A stretch of 64,000 nt of DNA from Mesorhizobium sp. AR10 (GCF_024746795.1 NZ_CP080524.1:744001-808000), one strand, 5' to 3'; numbered from the stretch's first letter, positions 46,242 through 57,683 are shown. A program made the numbers and translations. Notes: generated from the letters alone by a model not told the origin.

Positions 46242-46874
46242 ATGACGCCGAAAGCGGTTTTCTGGGACATGGACGGAACGCTGGTCGACAGCGAACCGCT
46301 GCACGAAGCGGCGCTGGTGGCGGCTCTACACAGCGTCGGCATCGCGCCGCCGAGCAATCTGCATGAGCGGGTTCTCGGCATTGCCGCATGGCCGGTCTAC
46401 GAGATGCTGCGCGAGGAGTTCGGGCTGGACCTGCCGTTCGACGACTGGATCGTGCGCAAATACGATCATTACCTGCCGATGGCCGAGACGCTGACGCCGC
46501 GCCCGGGTGCGATCGAGATCTTCAACGAATTGCGGGAACGGGGCGTGGCGCAAGCGGTGGTGTCGAATTCCGACCGGCTGATCGTCGACGCCAATCTGCG
46601 CGCGGTCGGCCTCATCTATCCCGGCATGAGGACCATCAGCCGCAACGACGTGCACGAAGGCAAGCCGCATCCAGAACCCTTCCTGCGGGCCGCCTGGCTG
46701 GCCGGCGTCGACCCCTCTGAAGCGGTCGCGGTCGACGACAGCCGAACGGGCGCCATGGCCGGGGTAGCGGCCGGGATGAAGACGATCTTCTGGCCGGAGG
46801 CGCCGATGGAAGGGCCGCCGGGTGCAATTGTTGTCAATCGTGCTGAAGAGTTGCGGACTGAGTTGGGACTCTGA
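46242..46874 (+). CDS. HAD-superfamily sugar-phosphatase-like hydrolase
   Basis: A 210-residue HAD hydrolase with Asp9 and Asp11 in FWDMDGTLVDS, VVSNSDRLIVDAN as motif II, a lysine in EGKPHPEPF and AVDDSRTGAMAGVAAG as the metal motif. It resembles sugar-phosphate phosphatases of the YniC or phosphoglycolate class. The gene is divergent from smoC and shares its upstream region, suggesting a role in polyol or sugar-phosphate clean-up. Confidence 0.82.
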   Translation: MTPKAVFWDMDGTLVDSEPLHEAALVAALHSVGIAPPSNLHERVLGIAAWPVYEMLREEFGLDLPFDDWIVRKYDHYLPMAETLTPRPGAIEIFNELRERGVAQAVVSNSDRLIVDANLRAVGLIYPGMRTISRNDVHEGKPHPEPFLRAAWLAGVDPSEAVAVDDSRTGAMAGVAAGMKTIFWPEAPMEGPPGAIVVNRAEELRTELGL

Positions 46875-46897
46875 GGAAACTGGCCACGTGGGTGCTG

Positions 46898-46949
46898 CCC
46901 CTCATCCGCCTGCCGGCACCTTCTCCCCGTATAGTGACGGCGAGAGGGG
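46898..46949. repeat. Intergenic palindrome (CCCCTCATCCGCCTGCCGG family)
   Basis: The sequence begins CCCCTCATCCGCCTGCCGG and continues TTCTCCCCGTATAGTGACGG to a closing GAGAGGGG. It is a diverged single unit of the repeat seen twice, in inverted order, at 62195-62375. It fills the 84-base gap between two convergent genes. Confidence 0.65.
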
Positions 46950-46958
46950 TAAACTCGA

Positions 46959-47726
46959 TCAGTTCCGGTAGACCGGCTCCTGCTCGTCGAGGATCGCCTT
47001 CAATTCGCTGAGATGGCGCTCGGCCTGGCCGGGATAGTCTTCCTGTTCGAGCGCTGCCTTCTCGGCGATCTCGTCGGAAAGCACGCGCAGTGGCCGGCCG
47101 GTCCACAGCGCCTTGATGTAGGTTTCGGCGGCGCGTTCGAAATAGAACATGCGGTTGAAGGTGTCGGCGACGGAATCGCCGATGACCAGCACGCCGTGAT
47201 TGCCCATCACCATCACCTTGACCTTGGGATCGACAAGCAGTTGCGAGCAGCGCTCGCCCTCTTCCTCGAAGGCCAGCCCGCCATAGTGGCCGTCGACGAC
47301 ATGGCGATTGAAGAAGATCGCCGAGTTCTGGTCTATCGGCGGCAGCCGCGAATCCGCCAGCGAGGCGAGCACGGTGGCGTGGACCGAATGCACATGCATG
47401 ACACAGCGCGCATGGCGCACATTGCGATGGATGGCACTGTGCAGGCCCCACGCCGTCGGATCGGGTGCATCGGGACCGGAGAGCGTATCGGGATCGTTGG
47501 CGTCGATCAGCAGCAGGTCGCTCGCCTTGATGCGCGAGAAATGCACCTGGTTGGGGTTCATCAGGAACCTTGTGCCGTCGTCATTGACCGCCAGCGAGAA
47601 ATGATTGGCCACCGCTTCGTGCATGTTGAGCCGCGCCGTCCAGCGGAAGGCAGCGGCGAGATCGACGCGCTCTTCGTAGAAGGGCAGGTTGGTCAGCGTT
47701 TCCTTCTGCAGCCGGGCGATGCTCAT
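46959..47726 (-). CDS. Class II aldolase/adducin family protein
   Basis: A 255-residue zinc aldolase-fold protein. Metal-binding His111 and His113 are in VMHVHSVHATV and His177 in GNHGVL, with NHFSLAVNDDGTRFLMNP near residue 45. I chose the ATG at 47726 because CGGAG precedes it, and because the upstream extension to 47771 lacks family sequence. Members cleave sugar phosphates or process keto acids; some act in demethylation or methionine salvage. The gene lies immediately downstream of ureG but is separated by 103 bases, so it may not belong to the urease cluster. Confidence 0.82.
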   Translation of the reverse strand: MSIARLQKETLTNLPFYEERVDLAAAFRWTARLNMHEAVANHFSLAVNDDGTRFLMNPNQVHFSRIKASDLLLIDANDPDTLSGPDAPDPTAWGLHSAIHRNVRHARCVMHVHSVHATVLASLADSRLPPIDQNSAIFFNRHVVDGHYGGLAFEEEGERCSQLLVDPKVKVMVMGNHGVLVIGDSVADTFNRMFYFERAAETYIKALWTGRPLRVLSDEIAEKAALEQEDYPGQAERHLSELKAILDEQEPVYRN

Positions 47727-47829
47727 CGAAAAAACTCCGTCAAAGAAGCAAGGATGCCGCGAGGCGGACATGCGTGCAACCGGTTTCGTTTGGTGCAGGG
47801 GACGAACTACCTCCTCGCACCGTCAAGCG

Positions 47830-48462
47830 TCAGGCGGCCGACCGCGCCGCGCGAAGCCCACCATGCTCGACGATGAAGTTGATCACCTCTTGCAGCCCCT
47901 TGCCGCGCGACAGATCGGTGAAGCCGAACGGCCGCTTGCCGCGCATGCGGCCGGCGTCGCTCTCCATGACTTCGAGATTGACGTTCACATAGGGCGCCAG
48001 ATCGCTCTTGTTGATGACCAGGAAGTCGGAGCGGGTGATGGCCGGTCCGCCCTTGCGCGGGATTTCCTCGCCCTGGCAGACCGAGATGACATAGAGCGTC
48101 AGGTCTGCGAGATCCGGCGAGAAGGTGGCGGCAAGGTTGTCGCCGCCGGATTCGATGAAGACGATGTCGAGGTCGGGAAACTTCCGGTTCATCTCGGCGA
48201 TCGCCTGCAGATTGATCGAGGCGTCTTCGCGGATGGCCGTGTGCGGGCAACCACCCGTCTCGACGCCCATGATGCGATCCTCGGGCAGCGCCTGAAGCCG
48301 TGCCAGCATCATGGCGTCTTCCTTGGTATAGATGTCGTTGGTGACGACGGCGATGGAAAACTCGTCGCGCAGCGCCTTGCAGAGCTTTTCGGTGAGCGTC
48401 GTCTTGCCGGAGCCGACGGGACCGCCGATGCCGATGCGCAGGGGACCGTTGGCTTGTGTCAT
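47830..48462 (-). CDS. ureG: Urease accessory GTPase UreG
   Basis: A 210-residue GTPase that drives nickel insertion into urease. The P-loop GPVGSGKT is at residues 14-21, [13 protein letters not shown] supplies the CPH metal-binding motif near residue 72, and [13 protein letters not shown] and [11 protein letters not shown] are the other G motifs. It overlaps the DUF3995 gene by four bases and closes the minus-strand urease cluster. Confidence 0.95.
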   Translation of the reverse strand: MTQANGPLRIGIGGPVGSGKTTLTEKLCKALRDEFSIAVVTNDIYTKEDAMMLARLQALPEDRIMGVETGGCPHTAIREDASINLQAIAEMNRKFPDLDIVFIESGGDNLAATFSPDLADLTLYVISVCQGEEIPRKGGPAITRSDFLVINKSDLAPYVNVNLEVMESDAGRMRGKRPFGFTDLSRGKGLQEVINFIVEHGGLRAARSAA

Positions 48463-48899
48463 GTGGAAAACTCCGTGATGGCAAGGGTGGCGAAGCCAAG
48501 CCCGATCAACAGGCAGAGCGGCGAATAATAGCTGACATCAAGCCGCGCGAAAGGCTGTTCGGGCGCCAGCCGGCGCCACCATGGGGTGAAGCCGGCAATG
48601 CCGCGCCCGAGGAAAACCAGGGCGATGAGCAGCGAGGTGGCAGCGAGCCCAGCCTTGGGAAAGGGCGTGGCAAAGATGCCTTCTAGCGCCATCGGCCACA
48701 GCGTCGCCAGGCCAAGGCAGGCGGAAACGGCAAAGCAGGCGAAGGGCGTCGGCATCTCGTCGACGCCGCGAAAGCCGACCACGGTGCGAGCGCAAGAGGC
48801 AGCGTCCCTGCCCGGCCAGATGCCGCCGATGCCCCAATAGACATGCAGCGTGGTGATCAGCAGCAGGACAAAGGAAAGTGCGAAGGCGAGGACGATCAT
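48459..48899 (-). CDS. DUF3995 membrane protein
   Basis: A 146-residue protein with four hydrophobic helices and the DUF3995-like opening [16 protein letters not shown]. The function is unknown. It overlaps ureF by four bases and ureG by four bases, so it is made together with the urease maturation proteins. A role in metal or urea movement is possible but unsupported. Confidence 0.72.
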   Translation of the reverse strand: MIVLAFALSFVLLLITTLHVYWGIGGIWPGRDAASCARTVVGFRGVDEMPTPFACFAVSACLGLATLWPMALEGIFATPFPKAGLAATSLLIALVFLGRGIAGFTPWWRRLAPEQPFARLDVSYYSPLCLLIGLGFATLAITEFST

Positions 48900-49567
48900 G
48901 AGCGGAACAGCCTGGAATATTGGGTTTCGTGCTTCATCGCCATGATGTCCGAGACGAATGCGCAGCCGCCGAGATCGTCAAGGGTCGAGCCCGCGGCGCG
49001 AGCGGCGGTCGATAGGGCCAGCGGCTCGAAGCCGGCGAGCAGCGCGGTGGCGTCGGTCTGGCCGACGACGCCAAGCCTGATTGCAGCCTGGACGAGGTTG
49101 GAGAAGAAGGCCTGCAGGAAGGCCGACAGCGCGTCCTGCAAGGCGATTGCATTGCCGCCGGCGACGGCGCCGACGGCGACGCAATAGGCGCATTCGGCCG
49201 GCAGGCATTGCAGAACTGGATTGGGCCACGCCGCCGCCGCCTTGAGGAAGGCCGCACCTTGCAGCATGGTCTCCATGTGGCGCTCGCGAGAGCCGGCAAG
49301 CGCCTCGACGAGCGCGGCGATCTCGTCGAGATCACCGGTGTCACGGGCTCGACGCCAGCTTTCGGCAAACAGCACGGCATCGTTCCAGCCCGAGCCCATC
49401 TCGACCAACGTCTCCAGCCACGCGGCGAGGCTTTCGCCGTCGGCCACCAGTCCGTCATGCACGGCGCGCTCGAGGCCGTGGCTGTAGGAAAAGCCGCCGA
49501 CCGGAAAGGCCGGCGACAGCCACGCCATCAGCCGCAACAAGGCGATACTGGAAGGCTGGTCAGTCAT
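48896..49567 (-). CDS. ureF: Urease accessory protein UreF
   Basis: A 223-residue helical protein of the UreDFG maturation complex. [20 protein letters not shown] near the N-terminus is diagnostic. The C-terminal half carries the [21 protein letters not shown] segment, as in other UreF proteins. The ATG at 49567 overlaps the end of ureE by 8 bases. A longer frame upstream only translates the histidine-tail region in the wrong frame. Confidence 0.93.
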   Translation of the reverse strand: MTDQPSSIALLRLMAWLSPAFPVGGFSYSHGLERAVHDGLVADGESLAAWLETLVEMGSGWNDAVLFAESWRRARDTGDLDEIAALVEALAGSRERHMETMLQGAAFLKAAAAWPNPVLQCLPAECAYCVAVGAVAGGNAIALQDALSAFLQAFFSNLVQAAIRLGVVGQTDATALLAGFEPLALSTAARAAGSTLDDLGGCAFVSDIMAMKHETQYSRLFRS

Positions 49568-50150
49568 GGTCGTGGTGGTGGCCGGCGTGAGAATGTGAAT
49601 GAGAATGCGATTCGCTGTGCGAGTGAGAATGGGCCTCCGCGTGGCTGTGCGCCGCCGCGTGTGAATGACCGTGGTCATGGCCGTGCCCGGAATAGGCACC
49701 GCGCACCGGCTTGAACGGTTCGGAGACGTCCTTGACCGTGGCGCCGAGCCCCTCCAGCATCGCCTTGATGACATGATCGCGCAGAATGAGGATGCGCCCG
49801 GCCCCGATGCTTGCTGCGAGATGACGATTGCCGATATGCCAGGCGAGTTCGGACAGATGCACGGCGCTGCTGGCGCGGATATCGTAGAGCGGTTCCTCAG
49901 CCGCAACGATCTCTATGTGGCGGCCATCCTCCAGCACCAGCCGGTCACCGTCGTTCAAGGCCACCGGTTGTGGCAAGTCGACCAGAACCTTGTCGCCACT
50001 TGCAAGTTCGATCGCCCGGCGGCGCAGATGCCGCTCGTCATGGGCAAGCACGGCACGATCGTACGGTGTGGTGGCTCCGGCCTCGCCGGCCGTAAGGACG
50101 GAGACGGCGCGCGGGAACTTGGTGAAGTCGGTGCGGATATCGAGCTTCAT
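49560..50150 (-). CDS. ureE: Urease accessory nickel chaperone UreE with long histidine-rich tail
   Basis: A 196-residue nickel metallochaperone. The N-terminal peptide-binding domain and the metal-binding domain (VYDIRA-type strand, [21 protein letters not shown]) are normal. The last 43 residues contain 18 histidines, mostly as alternating His-Ser and His-Asp or His-Ala pairs. Such tails store several nickel ions. The gene overlaps GST and ureF by a few bases. Confidence 0.93.
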   Translation of the reverse strand: MKLDIRTDFTKFPRAVSVLTAGEAGATTPYDRAVLAHDERHLRRRAIELASGDKVLVDLPQPVALNDGDRLVLEDGRHIEIVAAEEPLYDIRASSAVHLSELAWHIGNRHLAASIGAGRILILRDHVIKAMLEGLGATVKDVSEPFKPVRGAYSGHGHDHGHSHAAAHSHAEAHSHSHSESHSHSHSHAGHHHDHD

Positions 50151-50752
50151 CTAAGGGAACCTCCATTGGCCTGCGCGCGGGCGCGGGCGGGCCGCGCCAG
50201 AACGCGGTCGAAATAGGCGCTGACGCGATCGGATTCGACCGGGAACCGGCCGGCGCGCGCCCAACTGCCCATATCCCCGAGCAGCACGTCGACGGCGGAA
50301 AAGCGATCGCCCAGCGCAAAGGGGTTTTCGCCAAGCCGGCGGTCCAACGCCTTGACCTCGGAGGCGAAGTCATGCGCCGCGGCAGGGCCGACATCGACCC
50401 GCAGCTCCTTCGGCAGCAGGAAGCGGTGGCGCACTTTGTTCCAGAGCGGCGCCTCGAATTCCGATTGGGCAAAATGCATCCAGGAATCCATCTCGGCGCG
50501 GCCGGCGAGCCCAGGGTTGGCGCCCATACCCTTGTCGGCATGCTTTTCGCCGAGATAGGCGCAGATCGCCGCCGAATCCGTCAGCTTGAGCTCGCCATCG
50601 ATCAGGATCGGCACCTTGCCGGACGGGTTCAGCGCATAGGCTTCCGGCGAACGCAATTTGACCTCGACGAATTCATAGGGCTGCCCGAGTTCCTCGAGCA
50701 TCCAGAGAACACGGCTGACCCGGGAACCGCGCGATCCGACGGCCTTGTACAT
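50147..50752 (-). CDS. Glutathione S-transferase family protein
   Basis: A 201-residue GST-fold protein. The thioredoxin-like N-terminal domain ([47 protein letters not shown]) and the helical C-terminal domain ([24 protein letters not shown]) are complete. Its four-base overlap with ureE places it inside the urease transcription unit, which is unusual. The substrate is unknown. Confidence 0.85.
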   Translation of the reverse strand: MYKAVGSRGSRVSRVLWMLEELGQPYEFVEVKLRSPEAYALNPSGKVPILIDGELKLTDSAAICAYLGEKHADKGMGANPGLAGRAEMDSWMHFAQSEFEAPLWNKVRHRFLLPKELRVDVGPAAAHDFASEVKALDRRLGENPFALGDRFSAVDVLLGDMGSWARAGRFPVESDRVSAYFDRVLARPARARAQANGGSLR

Positions 50753-50810
50753 GCGTAAACCTGCCTTTCCCGAGAAACCTAGACCATCCCTAACATCAGC
50801 CCAATGCCGG

Positions 50811-51404
50811 TCATACGATCGTGTCGAAGAGCCGCAGGATGAACGATACCTGATAAATCAGCGTGCCGGCGATGAAGGCAATGTGAAAGCGGCGGTCGCG
50901 CACCAGGATGGCGACAATGCAGAGCGCGACGAAAACCGGCGTGCGGATCAGGTACTCGTTGCCAAAATGGGCGAAATGCTCCGGCCCCTTCAGCAACGTG
51001 TCGACCACATCGAGCAGATAGGTGGCGCCCAGCAGGCCGAAGAACCAGGCACGGCGCGAATAGAAGAAATCCTCGTAGCCAGTGTAATCCAACATAGAGT
51101 CCGGAAACAGTAGCGCGCACAGCAGGAACAGCATGATGGCGTAGAAAATGATGAACAGGTATTTGCCGAAGGTCCAGGTCTCGATGGCATAGAGGCCGAA
51201 CTCCCACCACCAGAAATGCACCAGCATCAGCAGCACCGAAGCGACCCAGGCCAGATGCACGGGATAGAGCCGGTACTGGCCGGGATGCTGGACAATGCGT
51301 GCCAGTCCCGACAGCAGGCGCGTAACGCCGAGACCGATCACCATGCCCATGACGATGCGGATATGCGGGAAGATGTCGTGGGGAGAGGGTATTTCGGTGG
51401 CCAT
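50811..51404 (-). CDS. Membrane protein of unknown function in the urease cluster
   Basis: A 197-residue protein with about six hydrophobic helices, including VMGMVIGLGVTRLLSGLARI at the start and LALCIVAILVRD-type helices near the end; many aromatic residues lie at helix ends. I do not recognise a family. No strong ribosome binding site is visible before the ATG at 51404. It lies between the lipoprotein and GST genes. Confidence 0.6.
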   Translation of the reverse strand: MATEIPSPHDIFPHIRIVMGMVIGLGVTRLLSGLARIVQHPGQYRLYPVHLAWVASVLLMLVHFWWWEFGLYAIETWTFGKYLFIIFYAIMLFLLCALLFPDSMLDYTGYEDFFYSRRAWFFGLLGATYLLDVVDTLLKGPEHFAHFGNEYLIRTPVFVALCIVAILVRDRRFHIAFIAGTLIYQVSFILRLFDTIV

Positions 51405-51481
51405 ACTAGATCACAACGCTGCTTCTCATGAACCGCATATTGGGGCGTCCTGTTACGGCTCGCAACGGCTTTGGCGCGATG

Positions 51482-51868
51482 CTAGCAGTGGCCTGAATCT
51501 GAGAACGTCAGCTTTGCGATCTTGCCTTCTGCGTCCACGCAGTAGTCCGCGGTCATGATGTTCATGCAACCTTCGACGCGTTGCAGTCGCATTATCCGAG
51601 GTTCGCATTGGCCGCCACCCGGATACGAACTCGACAAGGATGGATTGCTGTTCACCAGCTTTGACGCCGACTTGCCGGCAAACCAGGTCTCAAAAGCAGC
51701 TGCGTCTGAACCATACGGGAACCTGCGTTCCGCTTCGGATTTCACGCTTGCGTATTCGGCCCGAAAAGCAACCGGCTTCGTGAGATATGCGCAGCCAGTG
51801 AGACAACCAAGCACAGCAAGAACTGCCACGACCGTTTTGCGTGCCGAGTGATTGCCAAGACAAACCAT
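51482..51868 (-). CDS. Small putative lipoprotein of unknown function
   Basis: A protein of about 128 residues with a hydrophobic signal ending in a lipobox-like LTGC, then a soluble domain containing five further cysteines (QCEPR, GCMN, DYCVD and the C-terminal Cys). A TTG at 51877 overlaps the ureC stop and is an alternative start. There is no obvious ribosome binding site. Codon use is less GC-biased than in its neighbours (for example TTC, GCA and TTG runs), which may mean a recent arrival. Confidence 0.5.
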   Translation of the reverse strand: MVCLGNHSARKTVVAVLAVLGCLTGCAYLTKPVAFRAEYASVKSEAERRFPYGSDAAAFETWFAGKSASKLVNSNPSLSSSYPGGGQCEPRIMRLQRVEGCMNIMTADYCVDAEGKIAKLTFSDSGHC

Positions 51869-51873
51869 TCTGT

Positions 51874-53586
<1,713 letters not shown>

Positions 53587-53750
53587 CAGCAATTGCTCCC
53601 GAAATGCGGCTGAGATGCCGGGTCCCACATTGTCGCCATCCTATGGTCAAGCAATGACCCGCTGAGCGACACCTTGCGATCCCATTTACCGATTGAGGTG
53701 GAAGGGCCTCCCCAAATCGACCGTCCGCCAATCAATGAAAAGGAAGAACC

Positions 53751-54128
53751 ATGCGCAAAACGATCCTTCTTGCAGCGACTGCCAGCCTGATGCTCGCGAC
53801 AGCCGCCAGCGCCCAGCAACAGCCTGCGCCGCAACAGCCGCCGGCCGCCCCCGCTCCCACGGCGCCCAGCGCTCCGTCGGCGGCGCCAAGCATTCAGACC
53901 ATCAACATCGTCGACATCAAGGAACTGCCCGCGGCCACGCAGGCGAAGGTCAATGAAGTGATCGCCAATCGCGGCGAGGACGGTTTGCAGAAACTGCGCG
54001 GCTCGATCGACGCGACGCCCCAGGTCAAGTCCGCGCTCGAAGCCAAGGGGCTCACCTCGGCACAGGTGATCGCCGCCAGCATGAACCCCAACGGCGCGCT
54101 GACCTTGATCACCAAGAAAGCGAGCTGA
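53751..54128 (+). CDS. Small exported protein of unknown function
   Basis: A 125-residue protein with a clean signal peptide (LLAATASLMLATAASA), a Pro/Gln/Ala-rich linker at about residues 22-48, and a soluble domain (INIVDIKELPAATQAKVNEV, LEAKGLTSAQVIAASMN). AAGGAAG before the ATG supports it. I do not recognise the family. It is on the strand opposite to the urease genes, between ureC and ureB. Confidence 0.65.
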   Translation: MRKTILLAATASLMLATAASAQQQPAPQQPPAAPAPTAPSAPSAAPSIQTINIVDIKELPAATQAKVNEVIANRGEDGLQKLRGSIDATPQVKSALEAKGLTSAQVIAASMNPNGALTLITKKAS

Positions 54129-54254
54129 CGATAGGCTGCGGCGGACCGGCGTCCGGTCCGCCCGCCGCAGCGAGGAGGGAACCTTCGCCGGGCCGGATTC
54201 GTTTCGGTTGCCTAGTGCTGAAACGAGCCTCGAAAAGGCTCCCAAGAGCGAGTA

Positions 54255-54752
54255 ATGACGATCACCACCTCCTCCCCCGATGCCGGATGGCTGCATGCGA
54301 TTGCCGCGGCTGCGTTTCTTGCGGCGAGCGTTCCTCACGCCGCGCTGAACGCCCAGGGCCTCGAAAGCCCGGAAACCGTCAACCGGATCATCGGCTCGGA
54401 GGTTCGGCAGGAAGAGACCCGGACAGCTACCGAAGCCAGCAAAGTCACCACCGCGATCGACCGGACGCGCGAAAACATCGGCACGGTGCGCAAGACATCC
54501 AAGCTCGACAAGGTCGATATCGTGTTCCTTACCGATGCGGCGCGCAGCGAAGGTGGCCCGCCGCCGGCGATCGAGACCAAGGTCAGGGAACATCAGGACG
54601 ACATCGCGGAACTGCGCCAGGAGATCGAGGCGAACGCATTGCTGTTCAACGCCATCGACTCGCGCCGCCTGCATGCCGAGGACGTGCTCGCGGTCGAATT
54701 CGACGATCCGGGAAAAATCGTCATCTATGCGGCCGCCAAGCCGCAGAACTAA
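54255..54752 (+). CDS. Small exported protein with coiled-coil character
   Basis: A 165-residue protein. A hydrophobic segment at about residues 12-32 (LHAIAAAAFLAASVPHAALN) may be a signal or anchor. The rest is rich in charged residues with heptad-like spacing (QEETRTATEASKVTTAIDRT, HQDDIAELRQEIEANALLF). I do not recognise the family. It follows the previous small gene by 126 bases on the same strand and also interrupts the urease cluster. Confidence 0.58.
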   Translation: MTITTSSPDAGWLHAIAAAAFLAASVPHAALNAQGLESPETVNRIIGSEVRQEETRTATEASKVTTAIDRTRENIGTVRKTSKLDKVDIVFLTDAARSEGGPPPAIETKVREHQDDIAELRQEIEANALLFNAIDSRRLHAEDVLAVEFDDPGKIVIYAAAKPQN

Positions 54753-54775
54753 GCCGCGAGCACTGTTTGTTTTCA

Positions 54776-54822
54776 TGCATGTCGTTGCCCCTAAACCGTT
54801 AAGAACTTTTGGGCGACATGCA
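54776..54822. repeat. Dispersed palindromic repeat (TGCATGTCG family), copy 2
   Basis: TGCATGTCG and CGACATGCA frame a centre with ACTTTTGGG near the right arm, the same pattern as at 17313-17358. It lies in the 86-base gap between a plus-strand gene and the convergent ureB stop, where it may help end transcription. Confidence 0.75.
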
Positions 54823-54838
54823 CTAGACGCAGTCGATC

Positions 54839-55144
54839 TCACAGCTTGCCCATAATCTTTTGCTGAAATCCGTAGACCTCGCGCTTGCCGCCGAGCGGCA
54901 CCAGCGTGACGTCGCGCTCCTGCCCAGGCTCGAAGCGCATGGCGGTGCCGGCGGCGATGTCCAGGCGCATGCCCCGCGCCCTGTCGCGATCGAACTTCAG
55001 CCCCTCATTGGTCTCGAAGAAATGATAGTGGCTGCCTACCTGGACCGGCCGGTCGCCGCTATTGGCCACTTTCAGGGTGAGCGTCGGCAGGCCCTTGTTC
55101 AGTTCGATGTCGCCGCTTGCAGTGATGACTTCGCCCGGGATCAT
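54839..55144 (-). CDS. ureB: Urease beta subunit
   Basis: A 101-residue structural subunit. [38 protein letters not shown] and [17 protein letters not shown] are all diagnostic. The ATG at 55144 has GAGGGG just before it. The gene is separated from ureC by an inserted opposite-strand pair of genes, whereas ureA, ureB and ureC are usually adjacent. Confidence 0.96.
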   Translation of the reverse strand: MIPGEVITASGDIELNKGLPTLTLKVANSGDRPVQVGSHYHFFETNEGLKFDRDRARGMRLDIAAGTAMRFEPGQERDVTLVPLGGKREVYGFQQKIMGKL

Positions 55145-55152
55145 CTCGCCCC

Positions 55153-55746
55153 TCACAAGACGCCGAAGACGAGGCTGACACCGACCGCCGCACACGCCGC
55201 GCCAGCGGCGCGGGCAAGACCACGAAACCTGATGCCTAGGCCGAGGCCGGCGGCGATGCCGATGGCATGGAGCAGCGCCGTGGCGACGGCAAAGCCGGCC
55301 ATGTATTCGAGCCCCCCGGCATTTTCGGGAACCTCGGTGCCATGGGCGTGGCCGTGGAACAGCGCGAACAGGCCGATTATGGCGACACCGGCCGAAACCG
55401 GAAGGTCGACTGCAAGCGCGACCAGCAGGCCGAGCGCGACGACGGAGGCCAGAATGCCGGGTTCAACGAAGGGCACCGACACGTGCAGCATGCCGAGCGC
55501 GCCGCCGACCAACATGACGCCGACAAAGGCGAGCGGCCAGGCCCATATCGCCTTACCGCCCTTGAGCGCCGCCCACAGGCCGACGGCGATCATCACCGTC
55601 ATATGGTCGAGACCGGAGAGTGGGTGCATGAAGCCGGCTGACAGGGATGAGGTCGCGCCAGCGCCGACATGAGCATAGGCAGGCATTGCCGCGACCAGAA
55701 GCAGGATCGCCGAGAAGGCGGTTCGTTTCATCGGAGCTGGTATCAT
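55153..55746 (-). CDS. ureJ: HupE/UreJ family nickel permease
   Basis: A 197-residue membrane protein with signal peptide [12 protein letters not shown] start and six hydrophobic helices. [20 protein letters not shown] at about residue 41 carries the HPxxGxDH motif of HupE/UreJ, and [13 protein letters not shown] near residue 130 is a second histidine cluster. Members take up nickel for hydrogenase or urease. Its position between ureA/DUF1272 and ureB marks it as the nickel source for this urease. Confidence 0.9.
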   Translation of the reverse strand: MIPAPMKRTAFSAILLLVAAMPAYAHVGAGATSSLSAGFMHPLSGLDHMTVMIAVGLWAALKGGKAIWAWPLAFVGVMLVGGALGMLHVSVPFVEPGILASVVALGLLVALAVDLPVSAGVAIIGLFALFHGHAHGTEVPENAGGLEYMAGFAVATALLHAIGIAAGLGLGIRFRGLARAAGAACAAVGVSLVFGVL

Positions 55747-55778
55747 CGAGGTGCCTTCCGTTCAGAATCGTCTTCAGT

Positions 55779-56033
55779 TCAAGCGGCCTTGCGGGGGCCG
55801 CAGCCTTCGGCCTTGAGAACGCGTTTGGTCGAGGCCGGATATTTTTTCAGCATCGCTGCCGGGCGGATCGGGCGCGCGGAAAAGTTGCCGCCGCAATTGG
55901 GACAGGTGCCACCCAGCACATGTTCCGCGCAATCGGCGCAAAAGGTGCACTCGAAGGTGCAGATCAGCACATCCGTCGCCTCCGGCGGCAGATCCTTGTC
56001 GCAACATTCGCAGTTGGGGCGCAGCTCCAGCAT
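55779..56033 (-). CDS. DUF1272 zinc-ribbon-like protein
   Basis: An 84-residue cysteine-rich protein of the DUF1272 family. The pairs CECC, CTFECTFC, CAEHV-type and CPNC give nine or so cysteines in two zinc-ribbon-like clusters. The ATG at 56033 has GGAGAGGAAAC before it. It lies between ureA and ureJ, where a metal-binding role is plausible but not shown. Confidence 0.8.
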   Translation of the reverse strand: MLELRPNCECCDKDLPPEATDVLICTFECTFCADCAEHVLGGTCPNCGGNFSARPIRPAAMLKKYPASTKRVLKAEGCGPRKAA

Positions 56034-56048
56034 GTTTCCTCTCCTCAC

Positions 56049-56351
56049 CTACCTTATGGGTTCGTGCACGGTTACCAGCTTGGTGCCATCGGGAAACGTC
56101 GCCTCGACCTGCACGTCATGGATCATCTCGGCGATGCCTTCCATCACCTGCGTCCGGGTGACGACATGGGCGCCGGCCTCCATCAGTTCGGCGACCGGGC
56201 GGCCGTCGCGGGCGCCTTCGACGACGAAGTCGGTGATCAGCGCGATGGCCTCCGGATGATTGAGCTTGACGCCACGTTCGAGCCGCTTGCGCGCCACGAT
56301 CGCCGCCATGGCAATGAGCAGCTTGTCCTTTTCCCTCGGCGTCAGGTTCAT
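56049..56351 (-). CDS. ureA: Urease gamma subunit
   Basis: A 100-residue structural subunit. [41 protein letters not shown]-type loop and [15 protein letters not shown] identify it. AGGAAAACGC precedes the ATG at 56351. The longer open frame upstream overlaps ureD and is not used. Confidence 0.96.
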   Translation of the reverse strand: MNLTPREKDKLLIAMAAIVARKRLERGVKLNHPEAIALITDFVVEGARDGRPVAELMEAGAHVVTRTQVMEGIAEMIHDVQVEATFPDGTKLVTVHEPIR

Positions 56352-56379
56352 GCGTTTTCCTGGAGTGGCATAATCGGAA

Positions 56380-57279
56380 TCAGAGTGACCATAATTTGGG
56401 CAGGCCCGCCCGCCCGTTGAGCAATTCGACGAGCGGAACCAGCCGCTTGCGGAGCTGGTAGCCGTCCTCGGCAAACAGTCTCGCAAGAAGCTTGCCAGAT
56501 TTCTTCACGCTCCACGCACCGGCGTCGCCCTGCCCGCCGATGATGTGCCGGGCAGGATCGAGAAAGGCCGCCGCCCGCGGCGACACCATCAACACTGTTG
56601 CCACCGCGATGGCGCCACCGGCCACCGCCGAACGGCCAAGCGTGGCCGCGATGCCAGGCCCGATGCGGAAATCCTCGGCATGAACCAGCGCCCCTTCCTG
56701 GCTGACGCGCCAGCGGTCGTGGAAGTGGCCGTGTGCTGCGCGCTCGCCCATGGCGAGGCGGCCGAAGACGGTGGCCTCAAGCAGCAGCGCCTCGGCGTCA
56801 ACAGCAAGCTCGACGTCGAGCGTGCGGGCAAAAGCCGATCGGTCAAAGACGATGGTTTCCTGTGGCAGCCAGGCAATGCGGCCGTGCTCGCCGACCGTCA
56901 GCTTTACCCGCACCTCGGCGCGATCGGAGGCAGCGCGGTAGATCTTTTCGCAGGCCTGCGTCGTTATGGTGGCGGAAGCCCCAGCGCCGACATCCACCTC
57001 CCAGCCAAGGCGGTCGCCACCGGTCAGCCCGCCGGCGGTGTTGATCAACACGGCTTCGAGCGGATCAGACGCGACGGCCGGCATTCGTATCTTGGCGGAG
57101 CCGTCCTGGTAAAGGCGCCGAAGGCGCGTGCGGCCATCCGTGCTGGCACACACAAGCCTTGCCATTCCAGCGACGCGCTGGGCCGGCAGCACCGAAGTCA
57201 AGCTATGTTCCATCGTGTCCACGACACCAACGTTAAGCACTCCGGCGGCTTTGTCGATATATAGCTTGTTGCTTGACAT
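56380..57279 (-). CDS. ureD: Urease accessory protein UreD
   Basis: A protein of about 299 residues, the scaffold of the UreDFG maturation complex. [48 protein letters not shown] and [10 protein letters not shown] are characteristic. Starts at GTG 57306, ATG 57279 or an internal ATG at residue 23 of this model are possible; none has a strong ribosome binding site, and I chose 57279. It is the first gene of the urease cluster, divergent from the NodF-like gene. Confidence 0.9.
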   Translation of the reverse strand: MSSNKLYIDKAAGVLNVGVVDTMEHSLTSVLPAQRVAGMARLVCASTDGRTRLRRLYQDGSAKIRMPAVASDPLEAVLINTAGGLTGGDRLGWEVDVGAGASATITTQACEKIYRAASDRAEVRVKLTVGEHGRIAWLPQETIVFDRSAFARTLDVELAVDAEALLLEATVFGRLAMGERAAHGHFHDRWRVSQEGALVHAEDFRIGPGIAATLGRSAVAGGAIAVATVLMVSPRAAAFLDPARHIIGGQGDAGAWSVKKSGKLLARLFAEDGYQLRKRLVPLVELLNGRAGLPKLWSL

Positions 57280-57423
57280 CGTTTCCGTTTCTATAGAGGG
57301 AGCCACCTTGGAACGGTCATGCAGCGCCTGGCGGGGGTAAAAGGCGACAAGGATTTGAATCCGGGGAACCAGGGGCGCTGATCAATTGGCGTCGGGAAAC
57401 GATAAAGTTGGGGAAGAAACCGA

Positions 57424-57678
57424 ATGGCTGACCAGCTGGCAACGGACATCATCGCCAAGATTAGGGCACACGCAGAGCCCGGCGGCGAAGAAATCACCAC
57501 CAGTACGGAATTGACTGCGCTTGGTATCCATTCGCTGGAACTGACCGAGATCATCTTCGATCTCGAGGAACAGTATGGCATCGAGATCGAGATGAACACG
57601 GTCGATGCCTGGAGCAATCTCAGGAATGTCGGCGACATGGTCGAGGCTGTTCGCGCGCTGATCGCGAAAAAAGCTTGA
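57424..57678 (+). CDS. NodF-like acyl carrier protein
   Basis: An 84-residue acyl carrier protein. Two stretches resemble the rhizobial nodulation protein NodF: ITTSTELTALGIHSLELTEI and YGIEIEMNTVDAWSNLRNVG. The phosphopantetheine attachment serine is Ser37. It sits in HSL where most carriers have DSL, which may affect which transferase or synthase recognises it. The ketosynthase gene follows after 5 bases. No nod box was found upstream and no other nod gene is in the window, so I leave the symbol blank. It probably carries an unusual fatty acyl chain made by its partner. Confidence 0.82.
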   Translation: MADQLATDIIAKIRAHAEPGGEEITTSTELTALGIHSLELTEIIFDLEEQYGIEIEMNTVDAWSNLRNVGDMVEAVRALIAKKA

Positions 57679-57683
57679 GCTGA

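Noticed and set aside
57307..57423. Possible nod box before the NodF-like gene
   Set aside because: The repeated ATC-N9-GAT units of a nod box are absent; only isolated ATC and GAT words occur.
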